This document shows positions 11,286-22,554 of a DNA stretch of 64,000 nucleotides, one piece after another. Origin of the DNA: Saccharum officinarum. Its lineage: Eukaryota; Streptophyta; Magnoliopsida; Poales; Poaceae. The stretch is from NCBI GenBank assembly GCA_020631735.1, contig CM036199.1, forward strand, positions 23,229,553 to 23,293,552, given 5' to 3'. Within the stretch, counting starts at the first letter, position 1, and each line of letters begins with the position of its first letter. The position numbers and the translations under genes were made by a program. Below the pieces are notes generated by a model. The model made no database searches. It saw only the letters and a program-made list of their open reading frames with translations, and was not told where the DNA came from.

Positions 11286-13540
11286 TGTAAGGTCCTAGAT
11301 GGCTAGAGGGGGGGTGAATAGCCTATAAAAATTCTACAAGCACCACTAAGCAAACTTGTTAGAATAACAAACGGCGTAAAGCGAGTTTTGCTTAGCCAAA
11401 GGTTGTGATGCAAGCCTCCTATCCACAAGTCTAGTAGATTAAGATATCTAGTTCACACAAGAGCTATGTCACTAATTTTACACTAGAGAACAAGCTAACA
11501 ACACTACTAGCCAAGCTACTACTAGAGCAACACAATATAATCTAGTAAAGATAAGTGCAAGAGAAAGGATTGAATCTTATACCGACGGTGGAGTGAAGAT
11601 GTTGCCAATCACCAAAATGATATACAATCAATTAATATTGACAACAACACAATATGTAGACCAATCACCGGGAGACAAGAGACACAATATTTTTGTTCAC
11701 CCGGTGTTCACTTGTGCACCGACAAGCTACGTCACCGGTTGTGTCGACCAACACTTAGATGGTTCCTCGGTGTGACCCTCAAGTCACTTGCCCCTCAAGG
11801 CACGCCCCGCAAGGCACCGCAAGACTCCACTCTCAAGTGAGGTAACTCAATGACACGCGCAATCCAATAGAGTTGCTTTTGGCGTCCCGCCGAGGAAAGC
11901 ACAAGAACCTCTTACAAACAACCGGAGGTGGCCAAGAACAATCACCTTCTCTTGCCAACGCCTCCAACAATCTCCAAGCCGGCTAGGAGCGGTACTCTCC
12001 AAGAGTAACAAGAAATCCACCGGCTAAACCACCCACAAGTGCCACTAGATGCCCTCAAGCTATGCAATGCACTTTGGGATCACTCAATCTCACTTTTGAT
12101 TTGCAATCAAGCAAGAGAGATGAGTGGGAGGAGTTGTTCTAGCTCAAAGGATGCACAAGTATGTTAGAAATGGCAAGAGGCCTCCCCAAGGGCCGGCCAA
12201 CGAGTATTTATAAGCAACCCATCCAAATAGAGCCGTTACAACTCCACTCACGATTTTCGCGGGACCACCGGACGCACCGGTGGTAACTGACCGGACGCGC
12301 TCAACCGCGTCCGGTGCCCCTGCGACGTCCACGTGTTCACCGAATTCAAATTCGTCCATTAGATCCACCAACGGTCACTGTGCGCCAACGGTCAAACGAC
12401 CCACCGGACGCGCTGTTGCGAACCACCGGACGCGCCGGTGCGCACAGTACCCGCGCCCGCGAAGACAAGACCGGACGCGCTCCTCGCAACCACCGGACGC
12501 CACAGTAACCGCGTCCGGTGCGAGTCCAGTAAGCACCCTGGACCACCGGACGCGTCCGATGGTGTAGGACCGGACGCGCACCGCGTCCGATGACTTCGTG
12601 ACTCGCTGTTCGCCAGACCGGACGCGCCGGTCCCGTGGGTCACCGGACGCGCCGGTGCCAAACCCTAGCTCGCGCGCCTGACGCCCGTGCTGCACTGACC
12701 GGACGCGCCGGTCGAAACAGACCGCGTCCGGTGCAGCGTCCGGTGCAGCGTCCGGTCACCTCTGTGACCGCGTTCGCCTCCGTTTCTTTTCCGACTTCCG
12801 GCGCAATGGAAAATAGGCATTTCACTTCCCCGAAATCGCCTGAATCCCGCGCTCGCACGTTCGGCGGGAGAGAGAGTGGAACCCAAACCCCTCTCTATCC
12901 GCAAACCACAGCGCGACCAACGCCACCTTTGCAAATGTGCCAACACCATCAAGTGTACATCTCCATGTGCTTGTGTGTTAGCCTTTTCTCAATCATTTTC
13001 AAAGGTTTTCCAGTTAGCTCACTAGGCCCTACATGCAAAGCACTTCATGAATTCACCTAGTGGCACCCATGCGTCGAATAACCGATAAGACTTCCCCTCT
13101 TAATAGTTCGGCTATCGACCCTAAACCACTCACACCCTCTATGGTGTCTTGAGTGTAAAACAAAATGGCCCTATGGTTATACCTTTGCCTTGAGCCCATT
13201 TTGCTTCTCCAAATGATACGATCCACTTCATATCATCACATGACCGTCTCGGTCCATCGACCTTGACTTCACTTGCTCTTCACCGTTGCATTGGTCCGTC
13301 GGCGCCAAGTCTTGCTCAAGCTTCACCATCGCATGGTCCTTCGCTTCGAAGCCTCGACTTGCCCTTCACCTTCACAACCGGTCCATCGAGCCAAGTCTCA
13401 TCTTGGTCTTCACCATCTTGGTCATATGAGTCAATGTCATGTCTCATATTCAATGACCACCTTTATCTAAATCATCCACTTAGATACAAAGGTTAGTCCT
13501 AGGTTTCATCAATTAGCCAAAACCAAACTAGGGACTTTCA
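11286..13540 (-). repeat. Copia 5' LTR (right copy)
   Basis: A 2255-bp LTR matching 2574-4828, followed by the TSD CTCAT. Because the element runs on the minus strand, transcription should start in this copy. It contains the same cluster of CCGGACGCG-type motifs at about 12262-12757. Confidence 0.96.
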
Positions 13541-13545
13541 CTCAT

Positions 13546-14197
13546 GTCGACATATGCCCGTGCCTTAAACTCTAAGCCTTTTTTCTCTCAAATCATGAAT
13601 GATGCAAACTGTAAGCATTGAATGATGAATGATGCAAACTGTAAGCATTAAATCCACACATCAAAGTAATCAGCAATTGCTTGCACAATCTAGTACACAT
13701 ACATATTGTCCCTCGAAGAATGGAAGTCCTCGATGAAACAGTACCTCTGCATATGGCATTTGATACAGAAAAGACATGAATTCATTATTTTGTTGATCAA
13801 ATCATTCTTTCACAAATATCCTCTGAAGCTTTGTAATGAAGTCCTCATTCAAAGTTATAAATTATAGTAAATAGCGTAAATCAAGACACCAATTCTATAT
13901 TGTTACCAAGGTTTTTGAAGCTGTATTTCTTTATAATGGCAAATAACATATTACATATACCCAAACACTCTAGATGCAAAAGTTCTTCCTCAAGATACTA
14001 AAGTGAACTAATATATATAATGACATTCATATGAAAAATTGAACATTAGATTTTTAACTAAAATGCTAGATTTTTCGCTAGCAAATGTATTTGCCATCGA
14101 CATATATCATGTGAAAGCCAACTAAAGCTTTTTGGCTGCAGAAAGAACTGCATCTACTTGCAGCAACAACTCTTCATTGCCACCAAGAAGGCTAGAA
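13546..14197. other. Intergenic or 3' UTR sequence between the convergent genes of block 1
   Basis: Homologous to 25030-25616 in block 2, which marks it as part of the duplicated block. It lies between the two converging stop codons and probably holds the 3' UTR of the minus-strand gene. It contains a 30-bp-period tandem duplication at about 13595-13652 (unit ATGAATGATGCAAACTG...) that block 2 has only once. No gene seen. Confidence 0.6.
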
Positions 14198-14369
14198 CTA
14201 TTCTGTATGTATGGGAGTATAAGGGGGAGATGACATAGTTGTAGTCATCACAATTGTTGCTGAAGGTTCCCTTAGAGACTTTGTCCCCTTATCATCACTG
14301 ACTTCCGTTGCAGCTCTCTCCTTAGCCTTTTGGGCTCTTTGAACTACTTCCTCCTATATGTATCATATA

Positions 14370-14574
14370 CACTGTTCGCCTACACGGCCGTGTAGGCCGT
14401 TTACACGCCGTGTAAACGCTACTCGATGGGTAACCATGTAGGCCGATTAGCCGTGTAAAGCCATGCAAAACCGTTTCGACCGTTTAAAAGGCCGTTTGAA
14501 CGGCCGTGTATACTGACTTTTTGCTAAACGATGGGTGACCGACCGTTCACTGTTTAACGTTTAGGCTAATATTG
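14370..14574. mobile_element. hAT-type MITE with 8-bp TSD
   Basis: A 205-bp insert flanked by the perfect 8-bp duplication ATCATATA (14362-14369 and 14575-14582). The ends are short imperfect inverted repeats (CACTGTTCGCCTA against CAATATTAGCCTA). The interior is built of GGCCGTGTA/TTTACACGG-type inverted words. Block 2 carries the unoccupied site at about 25785-25805. The element starts only 16 bp upstream of the last exon of the minus-strand gene, close to its splice acceptor. Confidence 0.85.
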
Positions 14575-14850
14575 ATCATATACATAAAATAATTCAGTAG
14601 CATGTGGCGTAGAGCCAGGGTTATAGAGAAGAAAAAAATATGAAGAAATCTGAAATGGCAATTTTTCACTATATGTGACGCAGCTATCACTAATGACGCA
14701 AAACAGTTGATCTGTGTGATATCTCCAAACAAACCCATCACACTTTACCTTGGGCATCTTGACTATATAGTTCCCCAAAATGAACCATTTCCCTTTTTGC
14801 AAATTTTCAGGACATGTTTAACTCCACCTAACCCAGGGCACATATCTACT

Positions 14851-16850
14851 TTTATTTTTTTTCTCGAACACGCGGAGAGCTACGTATCATTATATTAAGA
14901 AATAAAGGAGTGGGTTTAGAAACCCCATACAGCCACACACTTACACACATCCTTTTACATCTAATATTGTACCTCTTTCTCAACTTCAAACTTGACCCAA
15001 GACCACTAGAGAGGAACTCACACATTGGCTGGCTCTAGAGCAAGGGATTGGATATTCCCCAAGCTCCAGCCAAACTCCACAGGAGAAACTCATCTTTTCC
15101 TGAAACCAGAACACTATTTAGGCTCGGTTGAATCCCATCAAACACACAGCGATTGCGATGATTCCAAATGGACCAAGCTCTCAGAATGATGATAGAATTG
15201 ATACCTTTTTAGTCTGGTCAGTTCTTGCCCACCATGCATCAAAGGAGTTGTCATCAGGCTAGGGGGAGAGGTCCTGCATGCCGACCTTATGTAGAATGTT
15301 GTACCATACTTGCCGGGAGAAGACACATGAGATCAATAGGTGTTCAATCGTTTTCTCAGCTTGATCACAGAACGGGCAGCGTCCAGGATGGGGCAGACCT
15401 CTTTTAGCAAGACGATCTGCAGTCCAGCACCTATTGTGTGCCACTAACCACATGAAGAACTTGCATTTGCCTAGTGCCCAGCTCTTCCAGATTCTTTCCC
15501 AAGGCCCAAACTGTACAGCCCCAATAAAAAATCCCTCATATACAGATTTAGCATAGTACACTCGTGAACTAGAGAACTGCCATATATGAGCATCATCTAC
15601 TTTAGGTTGCAAAGTCAAATCCGAGAGAAGATCCCACAACTTGAAAAATTCTATCAACACGGGTACTATAGTGGCACCCCGTATGTCCTGCACCCATTTC
15701 ATCTCGGTAAGGGCTTCATACACTGTCCTTTTCCTTGCTTTGTTGTTGACTAATCCAAAAAGAGTAGGCACTAATTGATCTAGGATCTGTCCATGCAGCC
15801 ACCTGTCGGTCCAAAAAAATGTGTTCTTGCCATTGCCAACTTCTAAGACAATGGCCACTCTAAAGAAAGCTTTGACCGCAGGGTGCACTTGGATCTGGAA
15901 AGCCGCCCAAGGCCTATCAGGTTCGGTTTTCTGCAGCCACAAAAACGCATCCGGAGAGCCCATCCCAGCTGCTGCAGCTGGGAAATGCCAAGGCCTCCGA
16001 GTTCTGGTGGGCGAGTAACCTTAGGCCAGACCAACAGGCAGTGTCCCCCCTTCGCATCCCTTCTGCCTCTCCAAAGAAAGCCCCTTCTAATTTTATCAAT
16101 TGCTTTAAGAGTCCAGGGAGGATGATCCATTGCCATAGCCAAGTATACCAACATGGAAGTGAGCACAAAATAAACCAAAATCTTTCTCCCGACCTTTGTG
16201 AGCAAATCTGCTTTGATCCCGGAAGTCGATCAGCGATCCGATCAATGATTGGTTGAACTTGTTGCTTTGTCAGTTTCCGCAAGGAGAGCGGGACTCCTAG
16301 ATATTTGCAAGAGAAATCTGATAGTTGACAGGGGAGATGTTCCTGTATGGTGATTTTGTCCTCCTCTAAACACTAGATGGGGAAGCCATTGCTTTTTTGC
16401 ACATTTGTTCTCAACCCCGAGGCATCTCCAAAAAGTTGAAGAATATCCAGCGTGATACCTATATCATTGGCCGAAGGACATAGGAAGATTACCACATCAT
16501 CAGCGTACAAGGATATGCGGTGTTGCAAGGCCCGTCTTGCTAGTGGTTGCAATAATCCCTCATCATATGCTTTCTTGACCATATAACATAAGACATCCAT
16601 GACCAAAATAAATAACATTGGCGACAACAGATCGCCTTGGCAAAGTCCACGTCGATGTAGAACTGTTTCCCCCGGGCTGCCATTGAGGAGCACCTGTGTG
16701 GAAGCAGAGGCTAGCAGTCCACTAATGATGTCACACCACACAGGACCAAAACCCAAGCGTTTCATGATCTCTAGCAAAAAAGGCCAGGACACGGAATCAA
16801 AGCCTTGGTGATGTCCAATTTTAGAAGAATGTGAATTGGTAGGCTATTAC
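14851..16850 (-). mobile_element. 5'-truncated L1-type LINE (reverse transcriptase and zf-RVT remnants)
   Basis: Minus-strand coding pieces occur in order: RT palm at 16792-16373 with GLCQGDLLSPMLF and the catalytic YADDV; a middle piece at about 16282-15917; and an RNase-H/zf-RVT-like C-terminus at 15963-15259 with KCKFFMWLVAHNRCWTADRL and CPFCDQAEKTIEHLL. The pieces lie in different frames with stops, so the element is dead. A poly-T run at 14851-14863 is the poly-A tail on the minus strand. The 5' half, including ORF1 and endonuclease, is absent, as is typical of LINE truncation. Block 2 shows the empty site near 26074. Confidence 0.88.
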
Positions 16851-17222
16851 ACTTACGCCCATTTTGCAGTTCAATGCTCATTCCTTGTTGAATGTCTTTC
16901 GTTTTATAAATTTTGGTATTAGAAAACTAAAATACATGTAAGTTAAACACGGATGATACCACATCATCGCTACCGTCATCAATTACTAAAGAGCTCATTG
17001 GCGAATTGACATGGAAAACGAAATACTGTGAGTGCTCATCGAGAGCAAGGACCGAGTGGCGCAGTACCTGGAACTCCTGCACCTGCTTCTGCTGCTCGAC
17101 CTGCCATTGCCTGACGACACTGAACACCTCGCCCACCACCGACTCAACCCGCTCCATGAACGCCTCCGCGAAGGCCTTCCCGAGGAAGAAGGCGTCGAGT
17201 ACGCCCTTGCTCTCGTTGTCAT

Positions 17223-18014
17223 CTGCACAAGCTCGAATCGAACTGCCCTTCTGCTCCCCACCCCACATCAGTGAGGTTACCTGGTTTGGGTGAGGACAGT
17301 CGGAGAAGGTTCCTCTTCCCGTTTGGCCGGGGCATGAGGTAGGGTGGGCGAAGGTAATTCTAGGCTAGAGGGATAGGCGTAGAGGCCTAGGTGAGCACGG
17401 CTAGACGAGCGTAGGCGGCCTCACTCGGTGCCAGCAACAGGGCGAGCGAGGCAGGGTAGAGGCTCGCTTGGTGGGGGCAAAGCCAATGAGCCATGGGCGG
17501 GGGTGGGGGGGGTGGCGATCGGCGGCTACGGCTAGGCTAGGTCCAGGGTGGCGGCGGACTAGGTGATCGAAGGAAGAAGAAGGTGAGAGAGAGTGACTTG
17601 CAGATCCCACATAATAGGTGTCTAACACATCACAAATGGAGATGTATCATCCCATCCTTGTCCGCCCCTCCAACCAAACATGGAACCGAGATGGCTCCAA
17701 CCCCTTCAACCAAACACCAGACTAGGATCATCCTAGCCAAAAAAAAAACTAGAATGAATTCATCCTGTTCCACTTCATTTTGAAACTAAACACACCATAA
17801 TTGTGCACAGCAACCGTATGTTCGTTACACCTGTATTAGGATGAGATCAAGGACTGCCATCCAGCCAGTTCATTCTCAGTCTCAATTATAGCCTCGCCTT
17901 TAATTTCTGTTAAGGACAGACAGGCAGAGCCTCCTCTCTCGTAGCTAGCGGTTCACACTACATTGTCGTATCTCTTTTTCACACGTCTATTATGCCAGCT
18001 ATATATGTACGTAA
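17223..18014. other. Unassigned sequence upstream of truncated copy 1
   Basis: Homology to block 2 ends near 17290. Beyond it is a GC-rich stretch (about 17290-17580, with a G-run near 17500) followed by A/T-rich sequence. I found no conserved exon, including no transit-peptide exon, and no clear repeat ends. Confidence 0.5.
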
Positions 18015-18161
18015 GGCTCGTTTGGCATTGATAGCTTCGAAGGGCTCTAGCTACCTACTGTAAAACATAATTGAAGGAACCAGAAAAGCTGTTGTTTTAG
18101 ACTTCGAATGCTCTACTATATATTTAGCAGGAGAGCCATGCGAAACCCTTCCAAGCGAGCC
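18015..18161. mobile_element. Possible small MITE with GGCTCG ends
   Basis: A 147-bp stretch that starts GGCTCGTTTGG and ends CCAAGCGAGCC, an inverted pair with one mismatch. Flanking triplets (TAA and GTA) do not match, so no target duplication supports it. Confidence 0.45.
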
Positions 18162-18261
18162 GTAGTGTGCTCCGCGTACGGGTGCTAAAGACTGGGCACA
18201 GACTGTACAGTGCATTATTGATAGTGTATGTAGAACGGACGCACGTAAGCACAGGGACGGA

Positions 18262-19129
18262 TAACCCTGTTCATGGGCTGGTTTTTGCGGTTTCTGGTTT
18301 GCTTCCAAACCAACCCAAGATAAGTATCCCGGTGTGGTTTGCGTTGATTTTTACCAGGCTGCAATGAGCTTGATTAATTTAATTGGGTTGGGTTGGTCAT
18401 GGTTTACACGGTTACCGGCTGTTACATTAACGTACGCTTGTAGGCTCCGAGCGAACCTCTCGCGCTCGTCGCTACCGCTGCCGTGCTCGCCGGCGCCGCG
18501 CTCAAGCTTGCGTCCACCACTGCCGCGCTCACCGGTGCCGGTGCCGTGCTCGCCAGCGCCGCGCTCGTTGCCGCCGGTGCCGCGCTCGCCCGGTGCCGTG
18601 CTCGCGCTCATCGCCACAAGTGCAGCAAGCAAGCAGGCAGGCGACTTACAGCAGGCGGCGCTCGTCTGCAAGGACAGCCGGTCCGACGACGTCTGCAAGG
18701 ACTTGGGCCGACGGAGAAAGATTCCCAAGCTTCACCGCCTCGATCTCAAGGCCCCGAGCGTAGCCGGCGCGCTCGCCGCAGCCGCTGCCACGCTCGCCGG
18801 TGCCGGGCCCACTAGCGTCGTGCTCATGCTCGCGCTCGCTGCCGCGGTCGCCTCTGCCGCACTCGCTGCCACAGTCGTCTCCGCCACAGTTGCCTCCGCC
18901 GCGCTCGCGCTCGCGTAGCATTTGCAGCCACCGCCGCCGCATAGCCTAGGTTTTGTTTTCTGGATTTCGATGGGTTTGAGTGGTTTCTAACCGTGACCGG
19001 ATAAGCGGCTCTCGTAGTTTTTGCTGGGTAACGGGTTCCGACCCAACCCGCGTCGTAACCGCGCTCACGGTTTCACCAGGGATGGGTACGGGCCGGCAAC
19101 CGGTTTTATCAAACCGATGAACAGAGTTA
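18262..19129. mobile_element. hAT-like non-autonomous element beside the beta-glucosidase 2 start codon
   Basis: An 868-bp segment with 13-base inverted ends (TAACCCTGTTCAT against TAACTCTGTTCAT). It is flanked by near-identical 8-mers GGGACGGA (18254-18261) and GGGACGAA (19130-19137). The centre (about 18440-18920) is very GC-rich and carries a low-complexity Ala/Pro/Ser frame of about 194 codons, open on both strands because of its GCTCGC-type repeats, so I do not call it a gene. The right end is 38 bp before the ATG at 19168, so the element occupies the 5' UTR or promoter position. Confidence 0.72.
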
Positions 19130-19273
19130 GGGACGAAGATTGCTGCGAGATCTAGCTGCCCGCCGTAATGGCGCTTCGTCTCCTCCTCCTCTCCTCCGTC
19201 GCTGGGCTCAGGCGCAGCGACTTCCCGCCCTCCTTCCTCTTCGGGGCCGGCACGCCGGCTTACCAGGTACGGC

Positions 19274-19984
19274 TAAGGATGAAAACGGTACAGAAATATC
19301 CCGTATCGAACCGCATCGTTTTCTTCATTTAATCTGGTTGAATTCGTATTTTCAGACAAATTCGAATTCGGTTTGAAATTGGAACGAAAACGGTTTAGAC
19401 ATTTTTTCGACCGTTTTCTACTTTTCTACTTTTAATTCGGAATATACTGAATTCGAAATTCGGTTTAAACCAAATTTGGCCCTCTAGAAGTCCAACCTTA
19501 GAAAAATTGTATCTTTTTCATACGATCTCGGATGAAGATGATTTTTATATGAAAATTGTAGCTCTCAACGAGATCTACAACTTTCTAGTTTTCAATTTTT
19601 TTCATTTGAGGTCTTTAAGATATAAAAAAAAATTGAACAAAGTTTCAGTAGTATATTAAATTGCGTACAAGCGCTCGTTGCTTTAGAAAAATCATATATT
19701 CCTTACATGGTGTCGAATGAAGATATTTTTTTAAGAAATTTGTTGGACTTGTTAATTGTTATGCACTTGGTTCTACGGGTCAATATTCTGTATTGATTTT
19801 TCGTATACCGACCATATTCGACATAATTCCGCTCGAATTAGTTCGTTTTCGAAATTCTCGATATTTCGTAAGTTCGTGTTCGTTTTCGTGTCTGCCTTTA
19901 CCGTTTTCGCTTTTATTTTTGTATTCAAATATAAAAGTAGAAAATGGTTGAGAGATTTTTCGGTTTCCGACCGTTTTCATCTTA
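19274..19984. mobile_element. hAT-type element at the exon 1/intron 1 junction
   Basis: A 711-bp insertion with inverted ends TAAGGATGAAAACGG and TAAGATGAAAACGG (read inward) and a perfect 8-bp TSD GGTACGGC at 19266-19273 and 19985-19992. The target duplication includes the last base of exon 1 and the GT donor, so a donor-like GGTACGGC now exists on both sides. The interior is A/T-rich and non-coding, with many GAAAACG and CGTTTTC words. Confidence 0.9.
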
Positions 19985-20248
19985 GGTACGGCCGTAGTCT
20001 GCATAGTTTATTGACTCGATTGATGAGCTACGTGCCGTCAACATTTTTCATTATATGCGAACTGGAGGTGGAAGCCAGGTTCCTTGGACCAGCTAGTCGC
20101 TCTGCTATGGCCGTGTGTCTCATTCTCCTTCTACCGTTTCCCCTTTTACTACTCATTTACTCAATGAAACTGTAGCTCTCCCCCTAAACTAGCCTTTCAA
20201 TTTTTGTTTTGCTGATCTAGTCGTACCTGCAGTGCCTGATGATACATA

Positions 20249-20533
20249 GGCCTTGTTCAGTTACCCAAACTTTGCACCTCCAAAGTTTGCACAGTGCAAG
20301 ATTCTCTGTCACATCACATCACATCAAATCTTTGGACACATGCATGGAGTATTAAATGTAGGTAAAAAAAATAACTAATTACACGGTTTGGTTGTACTTT
20401 ACGAGACGAACATTTTGAACCTAATTAGTCAACGGTTGGATAATTATTATCAAATACAAACGAAATGCTACAATGCCGCTATAGTGCATTGTTGCTTTTT
20501 GGAGGTCCAAAGTTTGGGCAATTAAACAAGGCC
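20249..20533. mobile_element. MITE with GGCCTTGTT ends in intron 1
   Basis: A 285-bp element with inverted ends of about 26 bp (GGCCTTGTTCAGTTACCCAA, and the right end complementary to it). It is flanked by the triplet ATA on both sides, a 3-bp duplication of the PIF/Harbinger kind. The internal word AATCTTTGGACACATGCATG is shared with two more divergent relatives at 46073-46311 and 47628-47848. Confidence 0.82.
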
Positions 20534-20777
20534 ATAGTATGTTAGTTGGATACTTTCTCCTCTATTGTTTTCCATTTAACTCCTTCCCATTTTAGGTTGA
20601 AGGCGCCTACCTAGAAGACAAGAAGGGCCTCAGCAATCGGGATGTCTTCACCCATATTCAAGGTGCTTTCTATTGGTCTCAGTTATGCATGCAATGATCT
20701 AAGCCATCTAGCAACTCAATAATAAGGGGTATAAGCAAACTATGGCCGCCTTGAGTGGACTATTATAGTTAAGGAGA

Positions 20778-21049
20778 TTCTAGAACGAATAAAATTCTAT
20801 GGCTGCGGCACCACCCGCACGGGCGCACGCATGACGCGTGTCCTCTGGCCCCACCATGCATGCCAATACTCTGGCTGGCTTTCCCTCCGAAACCGCCCGC
20901 ATGCATGATGCGCGAGTCGCTGTTCCGTCCAGCTGCTGGGGCTATGCATCGAGATTAACATGGAAGAATACGTGGACGGCTTTGTAGGCAGTGTGGTACA
21001 GGACTCGGACTGTGAAACAAGCGCATAGATTTTTTTTTCCATTCTAGAA
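20778..21049. mobile_element. Possible short element with TTCTAGAA inverted ends
   Basis: The ends are imperfect inverted repeats of about 28 bp beginning TTCTAGAACG and TTCTAGAATG. The interior is GC-rich. I see no clear target duplication, so this is a tentative call. It lies in intron 2 of the beta-glucosidase copy. Confidence 0.4.
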
Positions 21050-21434
21050 CAAGCGATTCTTGGGACATTTTCAGCAAGGTACTAAGTAGCGGTGGAAGCA
21101 ACCACTATAATGGCTGCAGTAGCAATTAGAGTATTCTACCGCTACCGCTATAACGTAGCGGACTAGATTTAGCAAGTTGAAACTTAGCGACCGCTATTTG
21201 AGTTTGCGGGCCGCTATGGCAATCCGTAATCCTTCGTAGCGGCCGCAATAGCATGCCATGGTATGCCATGGTAGACAACAAATGAATAATCCTAGCCCAT
21301 TTAAGATATGCATATAGTTTAAGTAACCATAAGACTAATGAGGCTGCTATTTTTTTACAATAATAATGAATGATGGCCTTATGAACTAGGCCTTATGAAC
21401 TATCTACGGCTCTCATAATGTATTCTTTTATAAG

Positions 21435-21439
<5 letters not shown>

Positions 21440-21483
<44 letters not shown>
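21440..21483. repeat. (TA)n microsatellite
   Basis: An uninterrupted TA run of about 44 bp inside the hAT element of intron 2. Confidence 0.95.
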
Positions 21484-21487
<4 letters not shown>

Positions 21488-21596
21488 ACTTGTATGTAAA
21501 TGCATGTAAGGAACACCATTTTTTTATTATTAATTTAAGTTTGTGAGACATCATTTTTTAAGTGCAATTAAAATGTCTACTTATACCTATTATTCA

Positions 21597-21598
<2 letters not shown>

Positions 21599-21670
<72 letters not shown>
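21599..21670. repeat. (TA)n microsatellite
   Basis: A second uninterrupted TA run of about 72 bp in the same element. Confidence 0.95.
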
Positions 21671-21673
<3 letters not shown>

Positions 21674-22428
21674 CTACCAACCTGCTATAACCTTGATTTT
21701 CAGCACTTTTGTTGAAATGACCTGGAGATGTATCCATTTAGGAGGTCATTGCGCCCTGCACTTTCCTCTTTCTGTTTTTGTCTCAGTTATAGAATCATTT
21801 CACGCTCTTGAATCGGGGGAGGAAGTGAACATTTTTTGCCACTGAATGCATCTTCTGTTTAGAACCGGAAGGGGCTTAGGAAATAAAGGGCCCGATTAGG
21901 ATACTCTCCGGCTCGGATTCAAATTCTCTGAAGTCGGCCTACTTCCACTGCTCTCGACAGTCAATCTAAGCCTACGACGCCAGGACACCGCGCGTCGGAA
22001 CGCGACATCGCCGCCGTTGTCGTCGCTCCCTGGGCTGCCCTATTCCTGATCCCACAAGCTACGCGAGCGAGGATTGCACGACGAGGTCATCAAGGAGCAT
22101 TTTGTGCTGAAATCCTGAAACCTACCCAACCAAAATCACTGCTGGTAGACTCGATTCAGGAGGTGGCTGTCCCCGCTATAAGCATGTGCGCTTTGAAAAT
22201 CACAGACGTGCTTGATTTTGTTGCCTGTCTTAGTCTTGGCTATTAATTAAAAATCAGGAAAGATTGAGGATGGAAGCAATGGCGACGTGGCCACTGACCA
22301 TTATCATCGATACAAGGTAAGCATCATCAGAAACATAAAGCCATTTTATTATGTGCTCATGGATCTTTTTTAACCCTGCATAAATCAATAAGATGAGGGG
22401 GTCGGCAGTTCCCTCCAAATTGTAATAA

Positions 22429-22554
<126 letters not shown>

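Larger units (their letters stand above)
2574..13540 (-). mobile_element. Full-length Ty1/copia LTR retrotransposon, probably young
   Basis: A complete 10,967-bp element with TSD CTCAT at 2569-2573 and 13541-13545. Both LTRs are 2255 bp and begin and end TG..CA. They appear identical except for one difference I noticed (C at 4684, T at 13396). Coding is on the minus strand, so the functional 5' LTR is the right one. The initiator-tRNA-Met-type PBS, gag, pol and PPT are all present in order. The large LTR, the gag with two zinc knuckles and a separate pol frame suggest the SIRE/Maximus lineage, which is an inference. Near-identical LTRs and open gag and pol frames point to a recent insertion. 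Confidence 0.96.
14198..17222 (-). pseudogene. At4g13200-like plastid protein gene, copy 1, first exon missing
   Basis: Paralogue of the complete gene at 25617-27671. The middle exon (17068-17222) is open and encodes [20 protein letters not shown]...[11 protein letters not shown], bounded by a good acceptor and a GTACTG donor. The last exon (14198-14353) is open and encodes [18 protein letters not shown], ending at TAG 14198-14200. The intron between them contains a hAT MITE (14370-14574) and an L1-type LINE (14851-16850). Homology to copy 2 stops near 17290, where the transit-peptide exon should be, and no replacement ATG exon is evident. I infer a 5'-truncated, probably non-functional copy. 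Expression from a new upstream exon is not excluded. Confidence 0.72.
21075..21695. mobile_element. hAT-type element in intron 2, carrying TA microsatellites
   Basis: A 621-bp insertion flanked by the perfect 8-bp TSD ATTTTCAG (21067-21074 and 21696-21703). Inverted ends start CAAGGT and share GTAGCGG a few bases in. Sub-terminal sequence is rich in AGCGG/CCGCTA words. Two long TA runs, not related to the ends, lie inside. Confidence 0.85.

Noticed and set aside
18334..18918. A 194-codon Ala/Pro/Ser-rich frame
   Set aside because: Low complexity, open on both strands, and inside a hAT-like element with no domain or conserved start.
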